Source: Astrothelium macrocarpum
Lineage: Eukaryota; Ascomycota; Dothideomycetes; Trypetheliales; Trypetheliaceae
DNA: 64,000 bases
Direction: 5' to 3'
Assembly (NCBI GenBank): GCA_021030915.1
Contig: JAGEMR010000106.1
Coordinates: 38,611-102,610 of the forward strand
Part shown: positions 45,532 to 56,743 of the stretch, piece by piece
Position numbering within the stretch: the stretch's first letter is position 1
Layout: the number at the start of each line of letters is the position of its first letter
Program-made: the position numbers and the translations under genes
The notes under the pieces: model-generated
Told to the model about the DNA's origin: nothing
Seen by the model: the letters and a program-made list of their open reading frames with translations, nothing else
Database searches by the model: none

Positions 45532-46915
45532 ATGGCGGCCTATCCTCCATACGAGAATTATGATGACTATTACTATTATCCTCCTCCACCACCACCACCA
45601 GCTCGGCCTTACCGCCACCCATCTCCGGGGCCAGCTCAACACCACCACCGTCACCACCATGCATGGCTCAATCCGGAAATGAGCATGTGGGGTAACGGTC
45701 TGCATCGCTCCCGTTCTCAAGGTCATGCTCCTATCCCACAAGTTAACATTCAGCAAGACATCATTCAGGATTCCATGCAGCGCGGTGATCCGCGGTATAA
45801 CTCGCCTTCCCCCACTCACTCCAATAGCTCTAGGGGACGCGGACGACGCAGCTTCTTGGAAGAAGATCTGCTTTCAGCGCGTGAAGAGCTTGCCATGGAG
45901 CGCGTGCGGTCACGGAGCCGAGGACGAAGCGATGCAGCATGGTATGAATTGGAACGCGTGCGTGACGCTGAAAAGCTTGGTCAGGAAGTCGAGCTTACGC
46001 GCTTGCGAGACGAGCGGGAACGTCGAGACGAGGAGGAACGTCTAAATGCTGCAATCATGAAGATGAAGGAGCGGGAGGCAAGAGAAAAGAAGGAAAAAGA
46101 TCAGGCAGTGGATGAATGGAAAATCAAGCAAGAAAAACAGAAGCGAGAGGCAGAGGAGCACGATAGAGAGATGAAGGCGAGATTCAAGCGAGAGGAGGAC
46201 GAGCAAAAAGACAAGGCCAGAAGACAGTATGAGGATTTCAAGCGGGAAGAGGATGAGAAGAAGGAGAAGGCGAAAAAGCAGTATGAAGAGTTTAAGTTGA
46301 AGGAGAAGTTGGAAAAAGAAGAAAAGGAAGCAAAGGAAAAAAAAGCGTATGAAGAGTTTAAGCTGAAGGAAAAACTAGAGAAGGAGAAGAAGGAAAGGGA
46401 AGCGAAGGAGGAAGAAGAGAAGGCGGAGGAGTTGATGGTGAAAAAAATGCGCAAGGCCGGCTTATCAGAGGAGGCTATTGAGCAGGCACTGCATCCAAAA
46501 GAGCATAAAAAGAAGACGAAAGTTACCCACACGATCAACTTCCAGCAACCGACCTACCCCAAAATCCACAAGGACTACTTGAGTGTTGATACCTTGATTT
46601 ACTACAATCTCCCATATGAATATGACAGAGTAAGTCAACCTCGCAATTGTTCTGATTTATTGCTCCTTATCTCATCACGTGTTCAAGAAGATCTATTACT
46701 AATATCTCTTTCAGTCTGACCCTAATTACATCATCATTCTCCGCGAAATGGACCGTCATGAGACTGAGGTTCTCTTCGAACATACTCGTCGTCACCGCAG
46801 TAAGAAGCTGTTGCTCGAGTCAAAGAAACCCGAGAAAAAGTATGCTTGGGTGAGACACAAGTCACGTAGTCCGACTGATCGGGATGTCAAGGTCATGGAA
46901 ATTGTGAGACGCTGA
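45532..46915 (+). CDS. Pro/His-rich coiled-coil protein, function unknown
   Basis: Two exons, 45532-46629 and 46715-46915, with an 85-bp intron (GTAAGT...TTCAG). The product is 432 aa. The ATG sits in a strong context (ACCATGG). The N-terminus is Tyr/Pro-rich (YYYYPPPPPPP) then His-rich, followed by an RS/RG-rich segment. Residues about 130-325 are a near-continuous charged coiled coil with internal duplication: QYEEFKLKEKLEKEEKEAKE is followed by AYEEFKLKEKLEKEKKE. After the coil a compact conserved-looking domain begins KVTHTINFQQPTYPKIHKDY and continues across the intron to EVLFEHTRRHR, ending basic. No membrane segment or known domain. A nuclear or cytoskeletal scaffold is possible, but the function is not known. 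Confidence 0.85.
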
Positions 46916-47275
46916 GGAGAGTAATGCTTTTGTTTCGACGGCCGTCGTTTTCAATTCCGTTAACATCCTTTTTTTTTTTTTTTTTTGGTTACAATTGGCA
47001 TTGATATTGGCATTGCGATTGGATATGGACTATAATTCCCATTCGTCTCAGCTTGGAGTCGTGAAGAGCTGGGATTTCCTCGAGGGATTTTGTTATGTTG
47101 AAGATCATTTTTAGATATCCTAAGGATTTTGACCGCCCCATTCGTCCTTTGGCATGGTTTTCGTCATTTTTGGGCCTATAGTATGTACAAGGTGTTGTGA
47201 ATATCTACTTCTATAGTACATTTAGTTGAGTGGTATTTCTGACCATTCATGTTCTTTTGACCAGAAAACTCCAGC
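46916..47275. other. Intergenic between convergent genes
   Basis: 360 bp containing an approximately 18-base T run near 46969-46986. No gene seen. Confidence 0.5.
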
Positions 47276-48449
47276 TCATAACATCTCCTCTTTCTTCTCC
47301 ACAAATCTCATCTCCGCTCTCCGAATCGTCTCTTCATACACCGTCCAAGCCAACGCGCTACTCATCGCCTTTCTCCCAATCCTCAATGCCAACCCATCCA
47401 TCAAACTTCTTGCCCCCTCCTCTCTCAGCATCGTCTTCACCGCAACCACCATATTTCTATACTTCGCTGGCATCAACTGCAACCGCGTCTTGATCGCATC
47501 AAACGGATTTGTAATTGCCGTCGCCAATCCCGCCGCCAAAACCCCCGACATAAAATTCACACTCGCTGACGCCTTCGTCGACATCCCTCCACCTTTTCCC
47601 GCTCTATCCCCATCCCACCCCATCAACCCATACACCCCAGCCAACCTCTTCTTCCCCTCTTCATAAAACACCACATACAACCCCGCATACGGCGCGTCCC
47701 GCACCGCCGTCGCGCCCCACCCCTTAAACAACCCCCCTACCCCCTCCCGCCTCACAATCTCCCGCCCAGCACCCCAAATCCCACGGTACCCACCATACAA
47801 CGACGACTCAATGCGCACCTTGATCACCGTGACCGGCATGAGCAGCAGTCCCGCGCCCGCACGCGCCACCGCGCCCGTCACCAGATTCGCCGCGCTACTC
47901 AGCTTCGGCAGCGCGCTCGAGCCCATGGCCTCGCGCTGCCCTCCCGCGCCCACACGCGCATCCTGCGCGCGCCGCACCCCGCGTCGCAGCGCGTTCAGCC
48001 CGCTGAAGTACACGGCGCTGCCGAGCCCCGTGCGCAGCGCGCTGGGCGCCGTGCCGCGCCAGAGCTGGCGGAAGGGATGCGGCTGCTGGAAGATGGCGCG
48101 GAGCGTGGCGGTCAGCGTGGTGCTGCGGGATTGCTGGACGCGCGTCTTGAGGAGGTCGGCGGGTTGCAGGAGGATGGCGGTGAGGGTGCCTGAGGTGAGG
48201 CCTGCGGCGAAGTGGAAGGTGGATGCTGTGAGGGAGAGGAGGAGGTTAGCTTGTTTGAGGAGGATTGGAGCGTTGGGATAGGGTAGAGAGAGGGGGGAGA
48301 GGCGAGATCAAGGGGAGAGAGGGGGGAGGGGAGAGTGTGGAGAGAAATGTGTGGAGGGGGAGAAGTGGAGGAGAGGAGTGTGGAGGGGGACGAGAAGAAT
48401 AGGGCTGCATACAGGATGCGGATTTCTGCGGAGAAACGCCATTGGACAT
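47276..48449 (-). CDS. HEM25: Mitochondrial glycine carrier (SLC25A38 / Hem25-like)
   Basis: Two exons, 48449-48413 and 48225-47276, with a 187-bp pyrimidine-rich intron (GTATGC...CACAG). The product is 328 aa. Three mitochondrial-carrier repeats each carry the signature: QPADLLKTR, MPVTVIKVR and NPFDAIKTR. The combination of TFHFAAGLTSGTLTAILLQP with KTRVQQS and MPVTVIKVRIESSLYGGY is characteristic of the SLC25A38/Hem25 branch, which imports glycine for 5-aminolevulinate and haem synthesis. The coding sequence is unusually GC-rich and contains an insert of about 20 residues between repeats. Functionally it links with the glycine-cleavage T protein further right, though the two are not adjacent. 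Confidence 0.9.
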
Positions 48450-49327
48450 TGCCGTATGCGAGGTGACTTTTTTTCGTCAGAGGGACGAAGATGGCGGGCA
48501 GCTCAGCTCATGGTTGTGGGGATTCGGGGACGGCGGCATCCGGACATGGCGAAACCGTATGTAGGTGATTGGATTTGGTGGTGAAGTCATAAATTCGAGA
48601 GTTTGGGGTAATGTAAGCTTATTTTGGAGCGCCACCTTTATCTAATCCACTTGCATTAGTTTTGAGATCAGCTCAGGCAATTCATGCCGAGCAGATTATC
48701 TCAACGCTATGCACCTATGCACCACCATCTGGATCAGGCCAATGCTCACTTGGCCATCTTTGTTTGATCAATTTGTATCAATTCTTATCAGCTACTCGGA
48801 CAACCTCAGAATAGTGTCTAACCCATCTAGCCGAAGAGAAATACAAGTGAAGCTTACCGAAAGGGAAAAAAGGCAAATGCGACCGAATCAGCACCCCATG
48901 AGTTTAGAAAAAGCACCTGCCAGCTCCACGCAAGTGCCTATGCCCATGTCGCCATGTCCCAAGGGTATACTATCGCTAAAGTGGTATCTCTAGAAATCAG
49001 GTAATTCAGTCCACCCACCCATACCCACAGATCCGCCCATTGCATGCTACCCAAATGGTAGGAAAGCACAAAGAGGAAAGAAATCGAATCGCCATTACCA
49101 GTCCCAATGCTTCCTCCGCCGTGACCAATCCCACCATTAAACACCATATCGCAGAAAAACTCCAGGTCTAATGCCATTATCCTGCACCCCGAAAATAAAG
49201 CGTAGCGGCATCTGCCTGTCGTGTCGTCGTTTATCTCATGAAGACACAGGTGAATGGAAGATCCTTCTGTCTTGGTGCCTCCAATACCTTCTGTTCCGCC
49301 CGTCTCGTTGGCTTACTGCGTAATTCC
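48450..49327. other. Intergenic, about 880 bp
   Basis: Holds the carrier promoter. A 79-codon minus-strand frame (48938-49177) is open, but no family, signal peptide or partner exon supports it. Confidence 0.4.
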
Positions 49328-50906
49328 TCAAGCCCTGTACGTCTCCACGACTCCCTGGGCATTGATGATTTTCGTCGGCTTGTAGTGAAATTTAACAGGG
49401 ACAGTCTCTTTGTTGGAGACTATCTTGGGATGATGCTCCACCAACGTGCGCTGGCTAGCGCGTGACTTGCTACGGGTCTTCTGCCTCTTCTTCTCTACCT
49501 CGTGACGTGCACGTCCTTCCGGAGTAAAATCGCCAGCCATAAGGTGATTGGCAGTCAATTTGGTCACAGACGCTCGTATGACCTCTTTCGCGTCATCATC
49601 TTCTTCAACATCGGTAAACTCCTCGTCTCCATCGTCTTCAACCGCCTCGATTGGATTCGCTGCTTTGCCTTTTGGAGCAATCTCGCACGCTTCCTCTTCT
49701 TCTGATTCTATCGCATCCTCCGCTTCTTCACGTGTCTCGACAAGCGTGACGTGACGTTCCGGCTGTAGGCGGCGAGCTGCGGGGGCTTGGGGCCCAAGAT
49801 GATTCTTCTGCAGCATGAGTGCATTACTGGACTGGGAACGCTTGGGATTAGGGCGCTGATTCTGAGGATGTCCAGCATGTTTGAGCTGACGTCGCACTTG
49901 TTGGCGTTTCATTTGGCTTGGTACGGTAGAAGGTGGTGTTGCAAGCGGTTCCATCTCATCAATTGGCTCGAGAGCATCGAGACCTTCGACACTGATGCGA
50001 CGAACGCAATAGGACATGTGGCGCATGTCTTCGAACTCACGCTTCGTCAGTGGTGGCAATGGGTCCCTTGGAATGTAGTCGAAGCCAATTTGGACTGAAG
50101 TACCGTTTTCATCGACAAATTCGTGCATTGGGGGTTTCGTGCACTCCTGGGTCCTCTTTCGATAGAATGCTTCTTCGCTTGCGCGTTCCATCACAAAATT
50201 GTGATTCTTGAGGGGTGGATCTGCAAGGTTGAAGGTGGGATATTCTTTCCTGAGCCAGGTCTTGAGCTTTGCCAGTAGAATTGGATCAATAATGTTCTTT
50301 TCTTCTTGTACACGCCTCCTTTCGCGCGCTTCTTTACCGATCGGTCCAGGCATGCAATCAGCATATGTAGAATTCTCTGCACCTGCTGGAGGATAGAAAG
50401 GATTTGAACTATTGTAGGTGGTGTGGGAACACTCGGAGGACGTGGAGTGCATGCTACCTTTGCGGTGACTAGGATCAAACGGAGCTGATACAATGTCCTC
50501 CGCAGTAAGACTGCTCCAGCTTGCGCGGCACAAATTAGCAGGGGGGTCAGCAACGCGGGTAGGGCGTTTGCGACGCTCTTCGAGGAGCCTCTGCACGCGA
50601 GCATGTGGGACTTCGGCTCCGGTTGGCTCCCATGTACCATCGACATATGAAGTACTGAACGTTGAACTGGCGGGAGACACAGGAGACTCGTCGCCGCCGA
50701 TTAAGAATCGCACTGATGGGCGATCAGGATTGGACGGCGATTCGATGTCGCGCATATCCGCTTCAATCATGCGAGCTTGAAATTTGTCGTATGCGCCTAT
50801 TGCTAGGTATGAGCGACAATAGATAAAGGGTATGATTACGGTTACACTCACCTGTACCGGCACACTTCTTGAGAAGATGGTCCCAGAAAGTCATTAAACC
50901 TGCCAT
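49328..50906 (-). CDS. Conserved-looking protein of unknown function, mostly disordered
   Basis: Two exons, 50906-50852 and 50802-49328, with a 49-bp intron (GTGAGT...CTAG). The product is 509 aa. Exon 1 encodes MAGLMTFWDHLLKKCAGT, which joins in phase to AIGAYDKFQARMIEADMRDI and makes the long frame start at a proper ATG. A middle block looks folded and conserved: LKTWLRKEYPTFNLADPP, then FVDENGTSVQIGFDYIPRDP, then FEDMRHMSYCVRRISVEGLD. Both flanks are low complexity, the C-terminal part very acidic (EEEEACEI, DDGDEEFTDVEEDDD) then basic. No membrane segment, enzyme motif or family is recognised. A nuclear or regulatory protein is plausible only from composition. Confidence 0.8.
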
Positions 50907-52710
50907 TTTAAAAGTGAGGCTTGGTTGGCGATGCTTGACATAAGGCGGCGCCAATAGAAGTATTGTTGGAGAGTGAGGATGTCGGAGGGAGTTTGCGAAG
51001 CTGAGCTGATGGTAGAATGGCAGGCGCAGTTGCTATTGAGAGCGGCGCGTCCTCCCCACCCGTTTCAAGTAGAAGGCGGGGAGCAATGAGCAAGTCACAA
51101 GCTTGGCGGCACAACAGTGTGATGGAGGAGCATGGCCATCAGAGCTGAAGGATCAAGCGCAACCGTGTGGATTGTGTGATGGACGGTCGATAGGTTGCGC
51201 TGAGATTGTGAACCACGCTACTGGGTGAGGAACAAAAAAGACGGATTGAGGGGAGCTGATGAGGGGCGGAGGTGAATGCAAAAATGGAGATATGGGAGTG
51301 TGTAAATTCGGTGGTGTTATTCGTCGTCACCCTCCGCTCAAACGTGGAAGCTTCAACCACCGTAACTGAAATTTCCAAATGCAGAAAGACCGTAACAGGT
51401 AACCATAAATATTTTTTTGAACCAAACAATACAATGCCGTTTGCTCAATTCCCGTGCGAATTCAAAGAAGAAAATAAAAGTCTCTTCCCTTTTTATTTTT
51501 TTCAATTCTGTTTGCTGGGCAGGAAGCGGAAGCGGTTTTGAACGTGTGAGAACTTATGAAGCATCGCGATACGCCTACTTTTTGCCAACGCACCAAACTC
51601 CTTAGAAGTCTGTGAGGGTGGTCTTGATCCATAACTTTCTGTGTGGTATCCTTGGTACGAGCGGAGTAGTTTGCTCGTTTCGTCAACCGCTGGCAGAGAC
51701 CAAGGTATGACGGTTTGGGGTAGAGGAGATCTACGGCAATCCATCAACGGACATGGACGGCCATGTGCGAGACTGATCACTGTCATGTCCTGGTTCAGGT
51801 GCTTGTTGAGATCTAAGGACGCGATCGTGTCACGTCAAGCCCAGGATGGTATAACTGCTCTTGTTACTGTAGCCAGCCACGACGCACCGATTGGGACTCG
51901 AGCTGTCGTGCAAGAAAGAGCCCCCAGATTTCCCCCTCCGGACACGCCGACGGCTCCGGGCCGTGGCCGATGCTGCTCCGTGGCTTCAAGACTTTCTATC
52001 CGTGACTGACCGGAGACAGACATGGAGTAGCGTGCAGCAGAGTTCCAGCGGACGACTCGCTCAGCATGTTGGCTCATCTAATGGCGTTCCTGCGTCGACA
52101 TCCACTGGACACAACGTGCTTCTCTGGGCGCGGCTGTCACTTGGTAAACCGTTAAGCTGCATGCTTTGGCGATGCGGATCTGGGGATTCCCTGATCCCGC
52201 ATGTCGCCTTCAGGGTTTGGGAAAGCTTCTGGACGCACAAGCAGCCATCTTGAAAGTACTTCTTTCCAAATACCCCAGGTTACACACCTGAGCCCCAGTG
52301 CAAGCGAAGGTTACACCCTGCGCTGGAATGCAGGCAGCCAGTGCCGCACTGTAAAAGTACAAAAGGTAAAGAGTGGTCTGCCCCAAAGATTTTGCATCAA
52401 TAGCATTCGGGTGGCAAGCTCGATAGGACGACGATGTTGAGCGAGCTCATCTTGTCTCCTCAGCTCCAGGCTTGCGCGTAATGCCAAGCCGTCCACAACT
52501 GTAGCTTTCACCATATCTGGCATAACTAATGCTCTGGATGTGGGCACGTCATCCGCACTTTCGTAACCCTGAAACACACGGAAGAGAAATGTGGTCGTAA
52601 GCTAAAGCTACCATTTCTTCGACCTTAAAAATGGTGATCTGTCTCTCAATCTCCCCCATTCGCTAACCTTCCCTACCTTTTGAAAGCCACAAAGTAAATT
52701 GAATCAAACC
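50907..52710. other. Intergenic, about 1.8 kb
   Basis: No supported gene. Small open frames on both strands (for example 51641-52009 plus) have arbitrary composition. The right end holds the APS kinase promoter. Confidence 0.45.
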
Positions 52711-53477
52711 ATGGCGACGTGGGTATGCTCCCGAGCTTGTATCAAAGCGGGCAATTGCACTAGTCCCTCTTATCTAATCTGCATTGCGGCTACACAGAAA
52801 CATTACCTGGCATCCAGGTCTCACGCGTCGCGAACGTAATGAATATCGCAAGCAGCGTGGCTGCACCGTCTGGTTTACCGGACTTTCCGCCTCGGGCAAG
52901 TCCACGATTGCCACTGCGCTCGAACAACATCTCCTCCATCTTGGTCTAGCAACATATCGTCTTGACGGTGATAATGTCCGCTTCGGCCTCAATAAGGATC
53001 TCGGCTTCTCCGAACGTGACCGAAATGAAAACATCAGAAGGATAGGTGAAGTAAGTACATCGCCGCCGAAAGTTCTCTGTAGGTAAAATAGCCTAAAAGC
53101 AAGTTCCATAGGTTGCAAAGCTCTTCGCCGACTCGTCCACCATCGCTCTCGCCTCCTTCATCTCTCCATACCGAGCCGACCGTAATATCGCCCGTCAGAT
53201 GCATGCTGAGGTGAAGCAGCCTGGCGACGAGCCACTCCCGTTCATTGAGGTCTTTGTCGACCTTCCCTTGGAAGTCGCTGAACAGCGAGATCCCAAAGGT
53301 CTCTACAAAAAAGCACGTGAAGGCGTGATCAAAGAGTTTACGGGAATCAGCGCTCCCTATGAAGCTCCGGAAAATCCAGAAATCCATATTCGTAGCGACA
53401 AATTGAGTCCGGAAGAAGCAGTCGTTGAGATAGTAAAATATTTGGAGGAGAGGGGTCTGTTAAGAGTGAATGTTTGA
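52711..53477 (+). CDS. Adenylylsulfate (APS) kinase
   Basis: Three exons: 52711-52718 (8 nt), 52798-53050 and 53112-53477. Introns are 79 bp (GTGGGT...CAG) and 61 bp (GTAAGT...TAG). The product is 208 aa. It phosphorylates APS at the 3' position with ATP to give PAPS in sulfate assimilation. Residues 1-10 (MATNITWHPG) match fungal APS kinases. The P-loop GLSASGKST is residues 31-39, followed by YRLDGDNVRFGLNKDLGFSE, NENIRRIGEVAKLFADS, FISPYRADR and DPKGLYKKAREG, all family signatures. The 8-nt first exon is supported because it alone restores MAT-NITWHP. It converges with VMA5, leaving only 92 bp between stop codons. Confidence 0.95.
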
Positions 53478-53569
53478 ACCATACTGCATTTCACGGAGTC
53501 CACGCGTCATCTCTATATCTAGCATAGATGTTTCAAGGCAACTGCATTATATTGAAACATTCATGTGGC

Positions 53570-54987
53570 CTATGATATCTCAAACTCGTAATACACGTAC
53601 GCCGTATAGTCTTCGGTGCCCTGCATACCGGCTGCCTCAGGCCCCATATTTGTGTCCTGTTGTACCCGTCCCTTCTTATCCCTCCCAAATGCATTCCCAC
53701 CCAAGTACGAAAAATTCGCGTCAAGATTTGCTTTGGCTTTTTTGATGACCTTGGGATTTGTCTAAACCGCCATGTCAGCATTGATCAGATCGCATCAACA
53801 CTCACGACCCCAATGCTAGCCAGCATGCACTCACCTTCACCAATCCACACACAAACTCCAACGGCAACCCATATCTTAACACCGTCTCCACGAACACCCG
53901 AAGTGCCAATACATGCACCCACACCATCGCACTCTCACTGTACCCCGTCCGCCCCAACCTCAGCGCTTCCCCCCACAACTTCCTCTCCTCTTTCGCCAAC
54001 CGATCCATCTCCTGCTGCTCCTCTTCCTTCCCTCCTTCCTTGTACTTGAAGTCGCGCGGCGTCCACCTCCGCTCGCGACACTTGTGCAGGAACTCGGCCG
54101 AGTGCTTCTTGAAGGTGACGACGGCGTAGAGGGCGAACTCGTCGTCGGCCGCGACACGGACGGAGCTGCGGGGGACGACCATGGGCGAGAGGGTTTCGTA
54201 GGAGCGTAGGAATTCTTTGGTCGAGGCGTTGGGGATCGCGAGGAGGTGCGTTTCGAGGTAGTCGGAGTCGGTGATGAGGAGGGATGGGTCGACGATGGAG
54301 ACGAGGGAACGAGTAGAGAGGTTTCCACTGAGAAAAGAAAGAGGTCAGTTTCGGGGGAGATAAAGAGGTGGGAGAGAGAAAGAATACGTCTGTTTTCTTT
54401 GGGATGCCGCGAGATTGGATTTGACCTGGTTGTGTTGTTGGAATTTGGCTCTGACGTCGTTGTCGATACTCGTTGCATCCTGAAGAGAGTGTCTATAAGT
54501 ACCTTTCTTGCATACGTAGGAGAGGCATCGAACCTTTTGTAGAGCATCTATTAGATCGACAAGTGGTTTATCTGCCCGGTACTTTACTCGGTTCCATGAG
54601 AATGATTGTAGGTACTGATCGATTGGTTCTTCCAAAAATCGTCAGCACATCCGAGTATTTTTGCCCTGGATTTCTCAATATCCTACTATCATTTATTGTT
54701 TTTTGTTGTGCTATCTTTTCCTCATCCCCCTCCAGCAAACCCCGCAATGAGTCCCCAACTTTATTCACAACTCCCTCACAAGCTGAGTTGAGCTTCGACA
54801 GGTCATCTGCCTGTTGTACCAGCGCGTCTAATGTTCCGATCTTGAAGCCTGGTATGGAAAATGGGTATGTTGTTCCATGATCGGATTGGACGGCCGCTTG
54901 AAGCGCTTGGAAAGCTTCATCTTTGCTATTTGAGGGAGATATGGATGTTGGTAATGACACGAGGAAATAACTCTGGGATTTGGACAT
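53570..54987 (-). CDS. VMA5: V-type H+-ATPase subunit C
   Basis: Five exons: 54987-54687, 54628-54534, 54479-54388, 54327-53835 and 53761-53570. Introns are 58, 54, 60 and 73 bp. The product is 390 aa, close to yeast Vma5. Start MSKSQSYFLVSLP matches the family. Later landmarks are TINDKPIDQYLQSFSWN (across intron 1), ALQK-DATSIDNDVRAKF (intron 2), QRKQTGNLSTRSL (intron 3), the LYAVVTFKKHSAEF and FKYKEG segments, and the C-terminal TNPKVIKKAKANLD ... YTAYVYYEFEIS. Subunit C clamps the peripheral stalks to the V1 ring and governs reversible disassembly of the vacuolar proton pump. The gene shares 92 bp of 3' space with APS kinase and 171 bp of 5' space with GCVT. Confidence 0.95.
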
Positions 54988-55158
54988 AGCTAGCTGCACC
55001 AGATCTGTATATTGGTGCAAAGAACCCGAGCGAAAGCAAGCAGTTATCTGGCCTCCAGGAGCTCCAGGTTGGTGTCCCCGGCCACGGTGAGGTCAGATTG
55101 CAGAAAACTCGCCGCGTCAAATTGCCCACGCCCCACCAAAAGCTACATCAACCCTTCA
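54988..55158. promoter_or_regulatory. Bidirectional promoter, VMA5 / GCVT
   Basis: Only 171 bp separate the divergent start codons, so the two genes must share regulatory DNA. No TATA element is seen. Confidence 0.5.
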
Positions 55159-56743
55159 ATGTCGGCCAAGCGTCCTCTCTTGAACATCTCCTTATGGAGT
55201 AGACAGCGATATTATCCTACAGCTTATTGCACAGCAGCAAAGAGAAAATTTTCAGCTTTCCACCTTTCACCAAGACATACCGTTAGCAAGGTCGAGCAGT
55301 CAGCATGGTCGTCTCGCGGGCAGCAGCCAATATTGGCTCGTCTCGTCAGATACTATGCATCCAAAGCAGCAGGAGGAGAAGTCTCGTTGAGAACGCCGCT
55401 CAATGACCTCCACATCGCACATGGCGCAAAAATGGTGCCCTTTGGCGGTTATCTGATGCCCGTGCAATATGACGATCTCAGTTTAGCCGAATCACATAAT
55501 TGGACACGTGAGAGAGCGAGTTTGTTTGATGTCAGCCATATGTAAGTCCTATTCCCACTATTTCTCAAAGCCTGAAATTCGCTAGTAGAGAGGGAAAAAG
55601 GCTGGAAGAGATGAAAAGACAGAGTAAAGAAATCAAAATCTTCAAAATCACCCATTTAATTGTTACTACAACAGGGTCCAACATCGTATCGGTGGGCCCG
55701 GCGCAGAAGCCTTTCTTTCAAGGATAACGCCATCGTCCGTCTCAAATCTGGACCCGCACCACTCAACACTTTCAGCTTTGCTCCATCCAAATACCGGAGG
55801 TATTGTTGACGACACCATCATCACCCGATTAGGACCAGAACCAACCACACCGTGGAGCTCCATTGATGACAATTCCTTCTACATTGTTACGAACGCAGCT
55901 TGCCGGCAAAAAGACTTGGAATTCCTTTCGACAAGCATCAATGAATGGAACCAAGCTAATAGTGATCAAGTCACCCACTATGTGCTTGAACGCCAAGGAC
56001 TGGTCGCCCTCCAAGGGCCGCTCTCTGCAGAAATTCTTGCACAGCACTTAGAGAATCCTAGTATTGACAAAGTAAATGAGATTCTATTTGGCCAGTCCAA
56101 ATTCCTGCAGCTTCGTCTGGCGTCTGGTCAAATGTCTTTGCCTGTTCTCGTTTCTCGGGGCGGGTACACGGGTGAAGACGGATTCGAGATTTCCGTCGCA
56201 CCTGCTGAGACAACGTCGCTGGTCGAGGCCTTCTTACAATCTGCCGGCAAAGATAAATTGCGTCTTGCAGGTTTGGGTGCTCGAGATAGTCTTCGTCTTG
56301 AAGCCGGCATGTGTCTCTACGGCCATGATCTTGATGATTCCACTACACCCGTTGAAGCTGGTCTATCCTGGATCATAGGCAAGGATAGGCGCTCTCATGG
56401 TGGCTTTAACGGCGACGACGTCATTCTCAAGCAGATCGTGCCCCCAAGTAAGGGCGGAATCGGTGTGTCTCGGAGACGTGTTGGCTTCATAGTTGAAGGA
56501 GCTCCTGCCCGCGAAGGAGCAAAGATTGTCGACGGAGAAGGGAAAGACATAGGCCATGTGACGTCTGGAAGTCCCTCACCTACAATGAATAAAAATATTG
56601 CCATGGGGTATGTCAAGGATGGTTACCACAAGGCTGGCACTGAGGTGCAGCTCGTTGTGCGAGGTAAACCACGGCCGGCGGTTGTAACGAAGATGCCTTT
56701 CGTGCCTTCCAAATATTGGAAAGGTGGCCTATCACCAGGCTAA
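55159..56743 (+). CDS. Glycine cleavage system T protein (aminomethyltransferase), mitochondrial
   Basis: Two exons, 55159-55541 and 55675-56743, with a 133-bp intron (GTAAGT...CAACAG). The product is 483 aa. The first 70 residues are Arg/Ser-rich (MSAKRPLLNISLWSRQRYY) and serve as a mitochondrial presequence. The mature enzyme opens LRTPLNDLHIAHGAKMVPFGGYLMPVQY and passes through ASLFDVSHM-VQHRIGG across the intron. It also holds SRGGYTGEDGFEI, GLGARDSLRLEAGMCLYGHD (with the conserved Asp/Arg) and TPVEAGLSWIIGK, all GcvT signatures. It transfers the methylene group from the lipoyl H protein to tetrahydrofolate, releasing ammonia. It ends GYVKDG ... VVTKMPFVPSKYW, so it is full length. Confidence 0.95.

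Noticed and set aside
48938..49177. 79-codon minus frame (MALDLEFF...)
   Set aside because: Looks protein-like but has no signal peptide, domain or neighbouring exon.
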